64,000 nt of DNA from Bifidobacterium pseudolongum subsp. globosum (GTDB taxonomy: Bacteria; Actinomycetota; Actinomycetes; Actinomycetales; Bifidobacteriaceae), in assembly GCF_004155535.1 (NCBI RefSeq), contig NZ_RYUH01000004.1:1-64000 (forward strand). The letters are read 5' to 3'. The notes beneath the pieces are model-generated. The model had not been told where the DNA came from. It worked only from the letters and a program-made list of their open reading frames with translations, and did no database searches. The translations under genes and the position numbers were made by a program. Below are positions 51,598 to 60,878 of this stretch, in pieces; positions within the stretch are counted from its first letter, which is position 1, and each line of letters begins with the position of its first letter.

Positions 51598-54453
51598 ATG
51601 ACAAGGCACAAGGCGCTGGGTTCGGCGTTCCTGTTGGACACGTGGAGGTCGTGGCTGCGCGCGTGGAAGCCGTTCCTTTCGATCATGATCATCTCGATGC
51701 TCGGCGTGGCCGTGCTCACCGGCATCTACGCGGGCTGCCGCGACACGTTCCTCGCCGCGAACCGGTTCTACGAGCAGCAGGGGCTGCACGATGTGGAGGT
51801 CGTGTCGACGATGGGGTTGACCGATGACGATGTCGATGCGTTGCGTGGCATTGATGGCGTCGACGATGCCGTCGGTGTGCATATCGAGCGTGTGACGATC
51901 GATGGCGAGGACGGCCATCGTCTCAACGCGACGCTCCGCGAACCCGCGGACGGCGCGAAAGATGCAATCGACGTGCCGTATGTGCGTGAGGGGCGTCTTC
52001 CCGACGCACCGGGCGAGGTCGCCGTGACCGAACAGTTCGCGCACGATACGCACCACCGTATCGGGGACACGATCGATGTGACCGCTGCGTCCGGCGGTGA
52101 TGAGCGCGACGGCACGCACGCGCTCACGATTGTCGGCATCGTGACTGACCCATCCGATCTGTCGAATCCGGAAGGGTATTCGGGATCCGCATTCCGTTCG
52201 GTGGTCGCGAACGACTACACGTGCTACGTCGCGCCGGGTTCGCTTGAAAAGACCTTCGGCGCGGACGGGGACGTGTATGGTGCGGTCGTCATGCGGCTCG
52301 CAGATACACAGAACAAAGACGCGTTCAGCGACGATTACGACTCGCTCGTGTCGTCGACGGTTTCGCGCATTGAACGCGACGTGCAGACGAAGCGTGAGGA
52401 GGCGCGGCGTGACGCGTTGCAGAAGCGTGCGCAGGACGAACTGACGCGCGCGAAGGAACAGGCGTACGCCGACATCCAGACTGCGCAGGCACAGCTCGAT
52501 GCACAGCGCAGCCAACTCGACGAGCAGCTCAAGGCACTCGACGCGCAGGCCGCGCAAGTGCCCGTCGGAATGGCGATGCCCGAACCGCTTGCAAGCGCGC
52601 AACGCCAATGGGCGCAGGCCGACGCGCAGCTCAAGGAGGCGCAACAGCAGCTCAATACAAAGAAACAGGAGATCGATGCCCGGTTCGCGAAGGAGCAGCA
52701 GACGGTCGATGACATCGCGCCGCGCTGGTATGTGCAGTCGCGCACGGCGTTGAGCGGCTTCAGTTCGCTCAAATCAGACATCAGCTCGATCCAATCGCTT
52801 GGCAACGCGTTCCCGATCGTGTTCCTCGTTGTGGCCGTCATGATGAGTCTGACGACGATGAGCCGCCTCGTCGAAGAGGACCGTGGGCTCATCGGCACAT
52901 ATCTGGGCTTGGGGTATGGGCGTGTGACGATCACGTTGCGGTACGCGCTCTTCGCGTTGCTCGCGTGCCTCATCGGCGGTGGGTTGGGGTTGCTCATAGG
53001 ATTCCTGGGGATTCCGGCGTTCCTGCTTGTGGTGATCCGCGGCCTGTACGCGATTCCCGACCTCACGCTGGAATACGACTGGCTCTACGGGTCTCTGGGC
53101 ATCCTGCTCTTTGTCGTCGGTGTGCTCGGGGCGGCGTTGTTCGCGTCGATTCGCGACATGCGGCAGATGCCGGCCACACTCATGCGGCCCAAAGCGCCGA
53201 AGGCGGGGTCGCGCATCCTGCTTGAACACATCCGCCCGGTGTGGAAGCGCATGAGCTTCCTCAACAAAGTGACGGCGCGCAACATCTTCCGCTTCAAATC
53301 GCGCCTCATCATGACCGTCGGCGGTGTGGCCGGCTGCGCCGCGCTCATCTTGTGCGGCCTCGCGATCAACGACACGGTGGCGGCGCTCGGCCCGAACCAG
53401 TACCGCGGCGTCGATCAGTACGACATGTTCGCGATGGCGGCCGACGGCGATGAAGACGAACTGCGCAGCAAACTCGTGCAGGACGGCAAGGCGACCGCCA
53501 TCATGGAGACGCGCATCGAAAGCGGCGAGATCACGAACGGCGAAGGCAGCAGCACGTCCGTGCAACTGACGATCATTCCGCAGACACAGCTGGGCGAGCT
53601 CAATACGATGTTCCGGCTGGAGCCGGCCCGCAGTAGTTCAATCTTTGGCTGGGTGCACGGCGGTGGCCATACGCAGCCGGTCGCGCTCGGCGACGGCGGC
53701 ATCATCGTCACGCAGTCGGCCGCGCAATCGCTTGATGTGAAAGCCGGGGACGAGGTAGATCTGCGCGGTGAGGGCACGCAGCCGCACCGCGTCAAGGTCG
53801 CGGCCGTCACGCGCAGTCTCATCGGTGCGGAGACCTTCATTTCCGAAGACCTCTACCACCGGCTCTTCCCGGCGGCCCGGCTCGGGGAGGCGGCGAACGA
53901 ACAGCCGGCGATCACATGGAACGCCGTTTACGCGAAGCTCAAGGGCGGCAGTGACGAGCAGATCAAGTATGTGGACCAGCTCGAAGACGATGCGATTGTG
54001 CTGACCGCCAGCTCGACCGCCTACCAGGCTGAACATTTCAAGTTCAATCTGATGGGCGCGGTCGTAGGACTGATCGTGCTGCTCGCGGGAAGCCTTGCGC
54101 TCGTCGTGCTGTTCACGCTCGCGCACACGAACGTGTCCGAACGCATGCGCGAAATGGCCACACTCAAGGTGCTCGGGTTCTATGACAACGAGGTACACCA
54201 TTATGTGAACCGCGAGATGATGACGCTCACGGTGATGGGCGTCATCATCGGCTTGCCATTGGGCCGTTGGGTCGCGGGGCTGCTCACCGGCGTGCTCAAT
54301 ATGCCCGGATTGTATTTCGAAGTGCACATCGCGTGGTGGAGCTATGCCATCACCGTTGTCGCGACGCTCGCGTTTGCGTTTCTTGTGCGGCTGTTCGTCA
54401 ATCCCGTACTCGACCGGATCGACCCGGTGGGCTCGCTCAAGGCGGTGGAATAG
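51598..54453 (+). CDS. Large FtsX/MacB-type ABC permease with coiled-coil outer domain
   Basis: A 951-residue permease. The N-terminal helix (about 22-45) is followed by an external domain of about 370 residues. That domain includes a heptad-rich Ala/Gln/Leu coiled coil (about 260-375: TRAKEQAYADIQTAQAQLDA and LKEAQQQLNTKKQEIDARFA). Three membrane helices with the first FtsX domain come next, then a second external domain and a C-terminal FtsX domain ending NPVLDRIDPVGSLKAVE. With the preceding ATPase it forms a type VII-like ABC machine, perhaps for lipoprotein, peptide or antibiotic extrusion; the substrate is unknown. ATG 51598 follows GAGGTGG. Confidence 0.88.
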   Translation: MTRHKALGSAFLLDTWRSWLRAWKPFLSIMIISMLGVAVLTGIYAGCRDTFLAANRFYEQQGLHDVEVVSTMGLTDDDVDALRGIDGVDDAVGVHIERVTIDGEDGHRLNATLREPADGAKDAIDVPYVREGRLPDAPGEVAVTEQFAHDTHHRIGDTIDVTAASGGDERDGTHALTIVGIVTDPSDLSNPEGYSGSAFRSVVANDYTCYVAPGSLEKTFGADGDVYGAVVMRLADTQNKDAFSDDYDSLVSSTVSRIERDVQTKREEARRDALQKRAQDELTRAKEQAYADIQTAQAQLDAQRSQLDEQLKALDAQAAQVPVGMAMPEPLASAQRQWAQADAQLKEAQQQLNTKKQEIDARFAKEQQTVDDIAPRWYVQSRTALSGFSSLKSDISSIQSLGNAFPIVFLVVAVMMSLTTMSRLVEEDRGLIGTYLGLGYGRVTITLRYALFALLACLIGGGLGLLIGFLGIPAFLLVVIRGLYAIPDLTLEYDWLYGSLGILLFVVGVLGAALFASIRDMRQMPATLMRPKAPKAGSRILLEHIRPVWKRMSFLNKVTARNIFRFKSRLIMTVGGVAGCAALILCGLAINDTVAALGPNQYRGVDQYDMFAMAADGDEDELRSKLVQDGKATAIMETRIESGEITNGEGSSTSVQLTIIPQTQLGELNTMFRLEPARSSSIFGWVHGGGHTQPVALGDGGIIVTQSAAQSLDVKAGDEVDLRGEGTQPHRVKVAAVTRSLIGAETFISEDLYHRLFPAARLGEAANEQPAITWNAVYAKLKGGSDEQIKYVDQLEDDAIVLTASSTAYQAEHFKFNLMGAVVGLIVLLAGSLALVVLFTLAHTNVSERMREMATLKVLGFYDNEVHHYVNREMMTLTVMGVIIGLPLGRWVAGLLTGVLNMPGLYFEVHIAWWSYAITVVATLAFAFLVRLFVNPVLDRIDPVGSLKAVE

Positions 54454-54539
54454 CGGCGGTTGCTAACTAGACAATATGAACAAAAATACTCATATAGTGA
54501 AATGAATCGCAATGGTCGGCTGTTACAGTCGGTCATATT

Positions 54540-56066
54540 ATGGCAGACGTACAACACACACCACACACCTCTACACCAACGCGTGAGGCGGAAGTGAACG
54601 CCTCCCTTGAGACGCTCGACGAGAGCAATGCGATGGAGCGCGGCCTGACGAACCGGCACGTGCAGTTCATCGCGATCGGTGGCGCGATCGGCACCGGCCT
54701 GTTCCTGGGCTCGGGCAAGTCGATCGCGCTCGACGGCCCGAACATCGTGCTCGTCTACATCTTGGTGGGCGGCTTCATGTTCCTCATGATGCGCGCGATC
54801 GGCGAACTGATGTACCGCGACCCGAGCCAGCACACGTTCATCAACTTCATCCGCATGTACTTGGGCAACGGTGCGGGCAAATTCGCGCTGTGGACGTATT
54901 GGCTCGTGCTGATCCTGACCGGCATGACCGAGCTTTCCGCGGTGGGGCAGTACTGTGTGACGTTCTTCGCCACGCTCGGATTCGACCTGAAGTCATGGCA
55001 ATGGCTCATCGAGCTGTTGTTCCTCGTTGCGTTGGTGAGTGTGAATCTGATCGCGGTGAAGCTGTTCGGTGAAACCGAGTTCTGGTTCTCGATGATCAAG
55101 ATCTTCCTGATCCTCGCGCTCATCGTCACCTCGATCATCATGGTGGTGGCCGGCTATAGATACGGTGCCACGACGCTGCCTGGCTCCGACCACGTGTACC
55201 CAGCGGGGCAGGCCTCGCTGTCGCATATCTTCGACGGCTTCTCGCTCGCGCCGAACGGCTGGACGCAGTTACTCATGAGCTTCCAGATGGTCTTCTTCTC
55301 GTACACGATGATTGAATTCGTGGGCGTGACCGTCTCCGAGACAAAGAACCCACGCAAGGTGCTGCCGAAGGCGATCAACGGCATCATCATGCGTGTGCTC
55401 GTGTTCTATGTGGGCGCGCTGCTCGCGATCATGGCGATCGTGCCGTGGCGCAACTTCATGTCCGATGACGGCGGGAACCAGTTCTCGTCGCCGTTCATCA
55501 TGGTGTTCGAGTTCGCGGGCCTGCATTGGGCCGCGGCCGTCGTGTTCTTTGTGGTGCTCACCGCTGCGGCGTCGTCGCTCAACTCGCTGCTCTATTCCGC
55601 GGGGCGCCATTTGTTCCAGATTGGCGAGGAATCCCACTCGCCGGTGTTGGGCAAGCTGGGCGTCGTGTCGAAAACGAAGGTGCCGGCGCGCGCGATCATC
55701 GTCTCAGGCGCGCTCGTGCTCCTCTCGCCGGCGCTTTCCGCGCTGCCAGGCGTCTCCGGGGCGTTTGTGTTGTTCTCCTCGGCGGCTTCTGCGGTGTTCA
55801 TCTTCATCTACATCCTCACGATGGTGGCGCACTACCGCTACCGCAATTCGCCCCAGTTCATGCGCGAGGGCTTCCTCATGCCGGCGTACCGCGTGCTCAA
55901 TCCGCTCACCATCGCGTTTTTCGTGTTCGTGTACGGCACGCTGTTCATCGGTCCGGACACGCGCGGCCCGGCGGTTGCGGGCCTCGCATGGCTTGTAGTG
56001 TTCGGCGGCTATTGCCTGCTGCACGACCGCTATAGCAGTCGCGGTTTGCGCGAGGCGCTGCACTGA
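54540..56066 (+). CDS. Amino-acid permease (APC superfamily, AAT family)
   Basis: A 508-residue permease with a hydrophilic N-terminus of about 40 residues, then RGLTNRHVQFIAIGGAIGTGLFLGSGKSIALDGPN and 12 helices. MIEFVGVTVSETKNPRKVLPKA is the helix 6 block. It is closest in style to proline/aromatic/GABA AAT carriers, and the substrate is open. No Shine-Dalgarno sequence precedes ATG 54540. A TATAGT box at 54493-54498 is the best promoter candidate. Confidence 0.88.
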   Translation: MADVQHTPHTSTPTREAEVNASLETLDESNAMERGLTNRHVQFIAIGGAIGTGLFLGSGKSIALDGPNIVLVYILVGGFMFLMMRAIGELMYRDPSQHTFINFIRMYLGNGAGKFALWTYWLVLILTGMTELSAVGQYCVTFFATLGFDLKSWQWLIELLFLVALVSVNLIAVKLFGETEFWFSMIKIFLILALIVTSIIMVVAGYRYGATTLPGSDHVYPAGQASLSHIFDGFSLAPNGWTQLLMSFQMVFFSYTMIEFVGVTVSETKNPRKVLPKAINGIIMRVLVFYVGALLAIMAIVPWRNFMSDDGGNQFSSPFIMVFEFAGLHWAAAVVFFVVLTAAASSLNSLLYSAGRHLFQIGEESHSPVLGKLGVVSKTKVPARAIIVSGALVLLSPALSALPGVSGAFVLFSSAASAVFIFIYILTMVAHYRYRNSPQFMREGFLMPAYRVLNPLTIAFFVFVYGTLFIGPDTRGPAVAGLAWLVVFGGYCLLHDRYSSRGLREALH

Positions 56067-56070
56067 TTGC

Positions 56071-56264
56071 GGCTGTATATGGCTAGTGGGTAGCTGCCTA
56101 CAGCCGTATGTTGACGCAGTGACGGCTGTGCGTAGCTAGTGGGTAGCTGCCTACTGCCATGTTCGGGCACAATGACGGTTGTATGTGGCTAGTCGGTAGC
56201 TGCGTACGGCCGTGTGTAGGCATGGTGATGGTCGTGCGTGGCTAGGGGATAGCCGCGCACAGCC
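56071..56264. repeat. Four tandem 53-bp units, each a 35-bp hairpin
   Basis: Units start at 56071, 56124, 56177 and 56230, an exact 53-bp period; the last is cut to its 35-bp core. Each core runs GGYYGT-x-GGCTA-loop-TAGCY-x-ACxGCC and folds on itself. Paired changes keep the stem: unit 1 GGCTGTA/TACAGCC, unit 4 GTGCG/CGCAC with GGCTA/TAGCC. They fill the gap between the permease and the MarR operator. They may be serial terminators or structured RNA. Confidence 0.75.
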
Positions 56265-56279
56265 ATTTGGCTTGCCAAG

Positions 56280-56322
56280 AATTTGTCTTGCACTGTAAGT
56301 AATTTACAGTGCAAGACAAATT
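56280..56322. promoter_or_regulatory. 43-bp perfect palindrome: MarR operator and promoter
   Basis: The 19-base arm AATTTGTCTTGCACTGTAA (56280-56298), spacer GTAAT and exact inverted arm (56304-56322). TTGTCT (56283-56288) and TACAGT (56305-56310) at 16-bp spacing place a promoter inside it. It lies 25 bp before the MarR gene, so autorepression of the MarR-exporter operon is strongly suggested. Confidence 0.8.
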
Positions 56323-56347
56323 GGGCTCCGTGTCATAGGGGGTGATG

Positions 56348-56935
56348 ATGGATTATCGGCTGGAAGCGGTGCATGAGGTGATGTTCGCCATGTGGGCGTC
56401 ACGCTCGAAGGCGACACGCTCATTCGAACGCGGTGCGCAGGGTGAGATGTTCGTGCTGCGCGAGCTTGCATTCCAAGGTCCACGTACGCCTTCCCAGCTC
56501 GCCGAGGCGATGGGCGCCACATCCGGTCGCATTTCCACGATCCTGTCCGGTCTCGACAGGAAAGGCTGGGTTGTGCGCACCGCCGCCCCCGACGACCGCC
56601 GCAGCGTCGTTGTCGCATTGTCCGACGAAGGAAGGCGTGTGTTCCGTGAACACGGCGACGAGCTCATCGACAGGCTCGCATGGGTCTTCACACAGATGGG
56701 CGAAACGCGGACTCGCGATTTCACTGCGCTGCTTTCCGAATTCATGACCTATCTGTCGATCTGCGAGCCGGACGCGCCGGCGCCTACCGAAGAGCAGGTG
56801 CGTGCGGCTTTCTCACGCAGCCACAGGCTGCATGAACGGATGCTCGAGATGGCGCGCGAAGGCGGCGCGTGCGCGATGGATCCGTCGCGACACCCGCTAT
56901 TCGCCGCCGGGACTCACGGCTCCGCCGACGATTGA
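56348..56935 (+). CDS. MarR-family transcriptional regulator
   Basis: A 195-residue repressor with winged helix RTPSQLAEAMGATSGRISTILSGLDRKGWVVRTAAPDDRRSVVVALSDEGRRVF (about 45-100), including the DDRR wing, and a helical dimer interface at both ends. The C-terminal 50 residues are longer than usual and include CEPDAP and a Cys near the end (GGACAMD), which could be redox- or ligand-sensing. ATG 56348 is five bases after GGGGG; ATG 56345 is the alternative. It probably controls itself and the exporter genes that follow 50 bp downstream. Confidence 0.9.
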   Translation: MDYRLEAVHEVMFAMWASRSKATRSFERGAQGEMFVLRELAFQGPRTPSQLAEAMGATSGRISTILSGLDRKGWVVRTAAPDDRRSVVVALSDEGRRVFREHGDELIDRLAWVFTQMGETRTRDFTALLSEFMTYLSICEPDAPAPTEEQVRAAFSRSHRLHERMLEMAREGGACAMDPSRHPLFAAGTHGSADD

Positions 56936-56985
56936 ACCAGCCACCCCGTCATCCTCACCACAGTCCTACCGCATAAGGAACATTG

Positions 56986-58905
56986 ATGCTACGAATCATG
57001 AAATACCTCTCCAAAACGGAGATAGGGCAGTTGCTCATCTCGCTCGTCACCATCGTCGGGCAGGTGTACTTCGACCTCGAACTGCCCAGCTACATGTCCG
57101 AGATCACGCGGCTCGTGGAGACGCCGGGCAGCCAGATGCGCGACATCTGGATCTCCGGCGGCAAGATGCTGCTCGTCTCGTTCGGCTCGCTCGTCTGCGC
57201 CGTCATCACCGGCTACTTCGCCGCGCGCGTGGCCGCGTCGTTCGGCCAGCGCCTGCGCTCGCTCGAGTTCCGCAAAGTCGAATCATTCGGCCCGTCCGAG
57301 ATGCACCGCTTCTCCACGGCAAGCCTCATCACGCGCTCCACGAACGACGTGACGCAGATCCAGATGTTCATCACGATGGGCCTGCAGATGCTCATCAAAT
57401 CGCCGATCATGGCCGTGTGGGCCGTGTGCAAGATCGCGGGCGAAGGATTCGAATGGACGCTCACCACGGGCATCGCCGTCGTGGTGCTGCTGTGCGCAGT
57501 CGGCATCCTCATGGCGCTCGTGATGCCCAAGTTCAAGGCGATGCAGCGCCTGACCGACGACATCAACCTCGTGGCGCGCGAGAACCTCACCGGCATGCGC
57601 GTGGTGCGCGCCTACAACGCCCAGGATTACCAAGAGTCGAAGTTCGAAGACGCGAACGCCGCGCTGACGAACACGCAGCTGTTCACGAACCGCGCGATGA
57701 GCGTCATGATGCCGCTGATGAGCACGATCATGAACGGGCTTTCGCTTGCGATCTACTGGATCGGCGCCTACTTGATCGAAGACGCCGGCGCCGCGGAGAA
57801 GCTCACGCTGTTTTCGAACATGATCGTCTTTTCGAGCTACGCCGTGCAGGTGATCATGAGCTTCCTGCTGATGAGCATGGTCTTTGTGCTGTGGCCGCGC
57901 GCCGACGTCTCCGCGCACCGTGTGATGGAAGTGATCAACACCGAACCGCTCGTCACGTCCGGCACGCGCAGCCGCGGCCTCACCGTGGCCGAGGCGAAGC
58001 AGGAGGGCGTGATCACCGCCGCCGACGCCGCCGACTACCGCGATGACCTCGAGCTCGCCGGCCGCATCGAATTCCGCGATGTGAGCTTCACCTACCCCGA
58101 TTCGCGCGAGGCGATGCTCGAAGGCATCAGTTTCACGGCGGACCAAGGCGACACCGTGGCGATCATCGGGTCGACCGGTTCGGGCAAATCGTCACTGATC
58201 AACCTCGTGCCGCGCTTCTACGACGCGAGCGCCGGCGCCGTGCTCGTCGACGGCGTGGACGTGCGCGACTACGACCTCAAGGCCCTGCGCGACAAGATCG
58301 GCTATGTGCCGCAGCAGTCGTTCCTGTTCAAAGGCACGGTCAAGTCGAACGTCAGTTACGGCGACCGCCCCGGCGAGCCGGAGGACGTGCCGATGCTCGA
58401 CGCGTCGCGCGCGAGCGGCCGCAAGGCGGAGCGCGAGATGCTCAAGGCGGACGAGAACCGTGCGCTCACCGCGCAGGAGGAGAACCGCGTCGAGCAGGCG
58501 TGCGACGTGGCGCAGGCGACCGAGTTCGTCGAGAAGATGCACGGGGCCTTCGATGCGGCGATCGCGCAGGGCGGCACGAATGTCTCAGGCGGCCAGCGGC
58601 AGCGCCTGTCGATCGCGCGCGCCGTCTACCGCAACCCGGAGATCCTCATTTTCGATGATTCATTCTCCGCGCTCGATTTCAAGACCGACCGCGTGGTGCG
58701 CGACGCGCTCAAGGAGTATGCGAAAAACGCGACGAAGATCATCGTCGCGCAGCGCGTCGGCACGATCATGGACGCGGACTGCATCCTCGTGCTCGACGAC
58801 GGCAGGCTCGTCGGCAAAGGCACGCACCGCGAACTGCTCGAATCGTGCGATGTGTACCGGCAGATCGCGCAATCGCAGCTGAGCGAAGAGGAACTCAGCG
58901 CGTGA
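56986..58905 (+). CDS. ABC exporter subunit with degenerate ATPase site (heterodimer half A)
   Basis: A 639-residue half-transporter with six helices, then an ATPase domain with Walker A GSTGSGKS, Q-loop YVPQQSFLF, signature VSGGQRQR and Walker B ILIFDDSFSALD. The catalytic Glu after Walker B is replaced by Asp, and the H-loop His by Gln (IIVAQRVGT). An insertion of about 50 charged residues (GEPEDVPMLDASRASGRKAE onward) separates the Q-loop from the signature. These traits mark the degenerate-site partner of a heterodimeric exporter. ATG 56986 follows AAGGAA. The MarR gene upstream implies drug- or toxin-induced expression. Confidence 0.92.
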   Translation: MLRIMKYLSKTEIGQLLISLVTIVGQVYFDLELPSYMSEITRLVETPGSQMRDIWISGGKMLLVSFGSLVCAVITGYFAARVAASFGQRLRSLEFRKVESFGPSEMHRFSTASLITRSTNDVTQIQMFITMGLQMLIKSPIMAVWAVCKIAGEGFEWTLTTGIAVVVLLCAVGILMALVMPKFKAMQRLTDDINLVARENLTGMRVVRAYNAQDYQESKFEDANAALTNTQLFTNRAMSVMMPLMSTIMNGLSLAIYWIGAYLIEDAGAAEKLTLFSNMIVFSSYAVQVIMSFLLMSMVFVLWPRADVSAHRVMEVINTEPLVTSGTRSRGLTVAEAKQEGVITAADAADYRDDLELAGRIEFRDVSFTYPDSREAMLEGISFTADQGDTVAIIGSTGSGKSSLINLVPRFYDASAGAVLVDGVDVRDYDLKALRDKIGYVPQQSFLFKGTVKSNVSYGDRPGEPEDVPMLDASRASGRKAEREMLKADENRALTAQEENRVEQACDVAQATEFVEKMHGAFDAAIAQGGTNVSGGQRQRLSIARAVYRNPEILIFDDSFSALDFKTDRVVRDALKEYAKNATKIIVAQRVGTIMDADCILVLDDGRLVGKGTHRELLESCDVYRQIAQSQLSEEELSA

Positions 58906-58951
58906 GCGCGCAGTGCGAAACACCAGACGTTTGTATGGAAGGACATGAATT

Positions 58952-60805
58952 ATGCCAGGAGGAATGGGGCCGCACGGCCCGCGCGGTGGCGCGCCCACCG
59001 AAACAGCGGATGACCTTGGCGGCGCGCTCAAGGACCTGATGCGGTTCAGCCGCAAGTACATCCCGGCGATCATCGTCGCGCTCGTGCTGGGCGTCGCCGG
59101 GACTGTCTGCCAGATCATCGGCCCGGATTATCTGGGCGACATGACCGACGAGATCACCAAGGGTCTGCCCGCGATGATCAACGGCAAGCCGGTGCTGGGG
59201 GCCATCGACATGGCCGCCGTCACGCGCATCGGCTGGACGCTCGTGGCGCTGTATGTGGCGTACGCGCTGTGCTCGTATGTGCAGAGCTGGATGATGGCGA
59301 CTGTCACGCAGCGCACGGCGCAACGCCTGCGCGCTGCGATCGACGTGAAGATGAACAAACTGCCACTCAAATACTTCGACGAGCACAGCAACGGCGACGT
59401 GATGAGCCGCATCACGAACGACGTGGACGCCGTGGGGCAGACGCTCGGACAGTCGCTCGGTTCGCTCATCACCTCGGTCACGCTGTTCTTCGGCGCGCTG
59501 ATCATGATGTTCGCGAACAACTGGCTGCTTGCGTTGTGCGCGATCGTGGCGAGCCTCGTGGGCATGGTGCTGATGCTTGTCGTCATGAAGTTCTCGCAGC
59601 GGTACTTTGTCAAGCAGCAGGCGGCGCTCGGTGACGTCAACGGCCACGTCGAGGAGATGTACAGCGGGCACATGGTCGTCAAGGCGTTCGGTGGCGAGGC
59701 CGACGCGATCCGCCGGTTCGAACGCTACAACAACGACCTCTACGAGTCCGGGTGGAAGAGCCAGTTCCTTTCCGGCCTGATGATGCCGATGATGAACCTC
59801 GTAGGCAATCTCGGGTATGTCGTCGTGTGCGTCGTCGGCGCGTGGCTCGCGATGAGCGGGCGCATCGAATTCGGCGTCATCGTGGCGTTCATGCTGTACA
59901 TCCGCTTCTTCACGCAGCCGCTTTCGCAGTTCGCGCAGGCGTTCCAGAACCTGCAGCGCTGCGCGGCCGGCGCCGAGCGCGTGTTCACGTTCCTCAACGA
60001 ACCGGAGCTCACCGACGAATCGTCCAAGCAGCCACTGCTCGGCATGGGCGATAACGGCGAGATCACGCCGGTCGAGGGGCGCGTGAGTTTCGAGCACGTC
60101 AGGTTCGGGTATGACGCCGACCGCATGATCATCCATGATTTCTCCGCGGACGTGCAGCCGGGGCAGAAGGTCGCGATCGTCGGGCCGACGGGCGCGGGCA
60201 AGACGACGATGGTCAACCTGCTGATGCGGTTCTATGAGATCAACGGCGGCAAGATTTCGATTGACGGCATCGACACCAAGGACGTGCCGCGCTGGAACGT
60301 GCATGACCAGTTCTCGATGGTGCTGCAGGACACGTGGGTGTTCCAAGGCACTGTGCGCGAGAACATCGTCTACGCGAAGGAAGGAGTGAGCGACGAGCAG
60401 GTCGTTGCGGCGTGCAAGGCCGTGGGATTGCACCGCTACATCATGTCGCTGCCCGAAGGCTACGACACCGTGCTCGACGAATCGGCGACGCTGTCGCAGG
60501 GGCAGAAGCAGCTGCTGACGATCGCGCGCGCGATGGTGCAGGATTCGCCGATCCTGATCCTCGACGAGGCGACGAGTTCGGTCGATACGCGCACCGAGGA
60601 ACTCATCCAGACGGCGATGGACAAGCTCACCGAAGGGCGCACGAGTTTCGTCATCGCGCACCGCCTCTCCACGATCCGGGACGCCGACATAATCCTCGTC
60701 ATGAAGGACGGCGACATCGTGGAGCGCGGCACACATGACGAGCTGCTTGAACGCGGCGGCTTCTACGCCGACATCTACAACGCGCAGTTCTCTCTGGCGC
60801 AGTAG
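58952..60805 (+). CDS. ABC exporter subunit with intact Walker B (heterodimer half B)
   Basis: A 617-residue half-transporter. A Gly/Pro-rich N-terminus (MPGGMGPHGPRGG) precedes six helices and an ATPase domain with Walker A GPTGAGKTT, Q-loop MVLQDTWVF, Walker B ILILDEATSSVD with catalytic Glu, and H-loop IAHR. The signature is LSQGQ rather than LSGGQ. It is complementary to half A: each protein supplies what the other lacks, giving one active and one degenerate ATP site. It is separated from half A by 46 bp. A multidrug or lipid exporter is likely; the substrate is unknown. Confidence 0.93.
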   Translation: MPGGMGPHGPRGGAPTETADDLGGALKDLMRFSRKYIPAIIVALVLGVAGTVCQIIGPDYLGDMTDEITKGLPAMINGKPVLGAIDMAAVTRIGWTLVALYVAYALCSYVQSWMMATVTQRTAQRLRAAIDVKMNKLPLKYFDEHSNGDVMSRITNDVDAVGQTLGQSLGSLITSVTLFFGALIMMFANNWLLALCAIVASLVGMVLMLVVMKFSQRYFVKQQAALGDVNGHVEEMYSGHMVVKAFGGEADAIRRFERYNNDLYESGWKSQFLSGLMMPMMNLVGNLGYVVVCVVGAWLAMSGRIEFGVIVAFMLYIRFFTQPLSQFAQAFQNLQRCAAGAERVFTFLNEPELTDESSKQPLLGMGDNGEITPVEGRVSFEHVRFGYDADRMIIHDFSADVQPGQKVAIVGPTGAGKTTMVNLLMRFYEINGGKISIDGIDTKDVPRWNVHDQFSMVLQDTWVFQGTVRENIVYAKEGVSDEQVVAACKAVGLHRYIMSLPEGYDTVLDESATLSQGQKQLLTIARAMVQDSPILILDEATSSVDTRTEELIQTAMDKLTEGRTSFVIAHRLSTIRDADIILVMKDGDIVERGTHDELLERGGFYADIYNAQFSLAQ

Positions 60806-60821
60806 TGGATTGCAGCAGGAG

Positions 60822-60855
60822 CGCGGCGTGCGAGATTCTGGATCCGCACGCCGCG
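60822..60855. terminator. Terminator between exporter and lipoprotein genes
   Basis: CGCGGCGTGCG (60822-60832) pairs perfectly with CGCACGCCGCG (60845-60855) around a 12-base loop. It serves the convergent exporter operon and the minus-strand lipoprotein gene. Confidence 0.7.
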
Positions 60856-60878
60856 TTCCTGTGTGGTGTGTTGTGTGG

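Noticed and set aside
56071-56264. Possible CRISPR array
   Set aside because: The whole 53-bp unit diverges between copies, there are no unique spacers flanked by identical repeats, and no cas gene is present.
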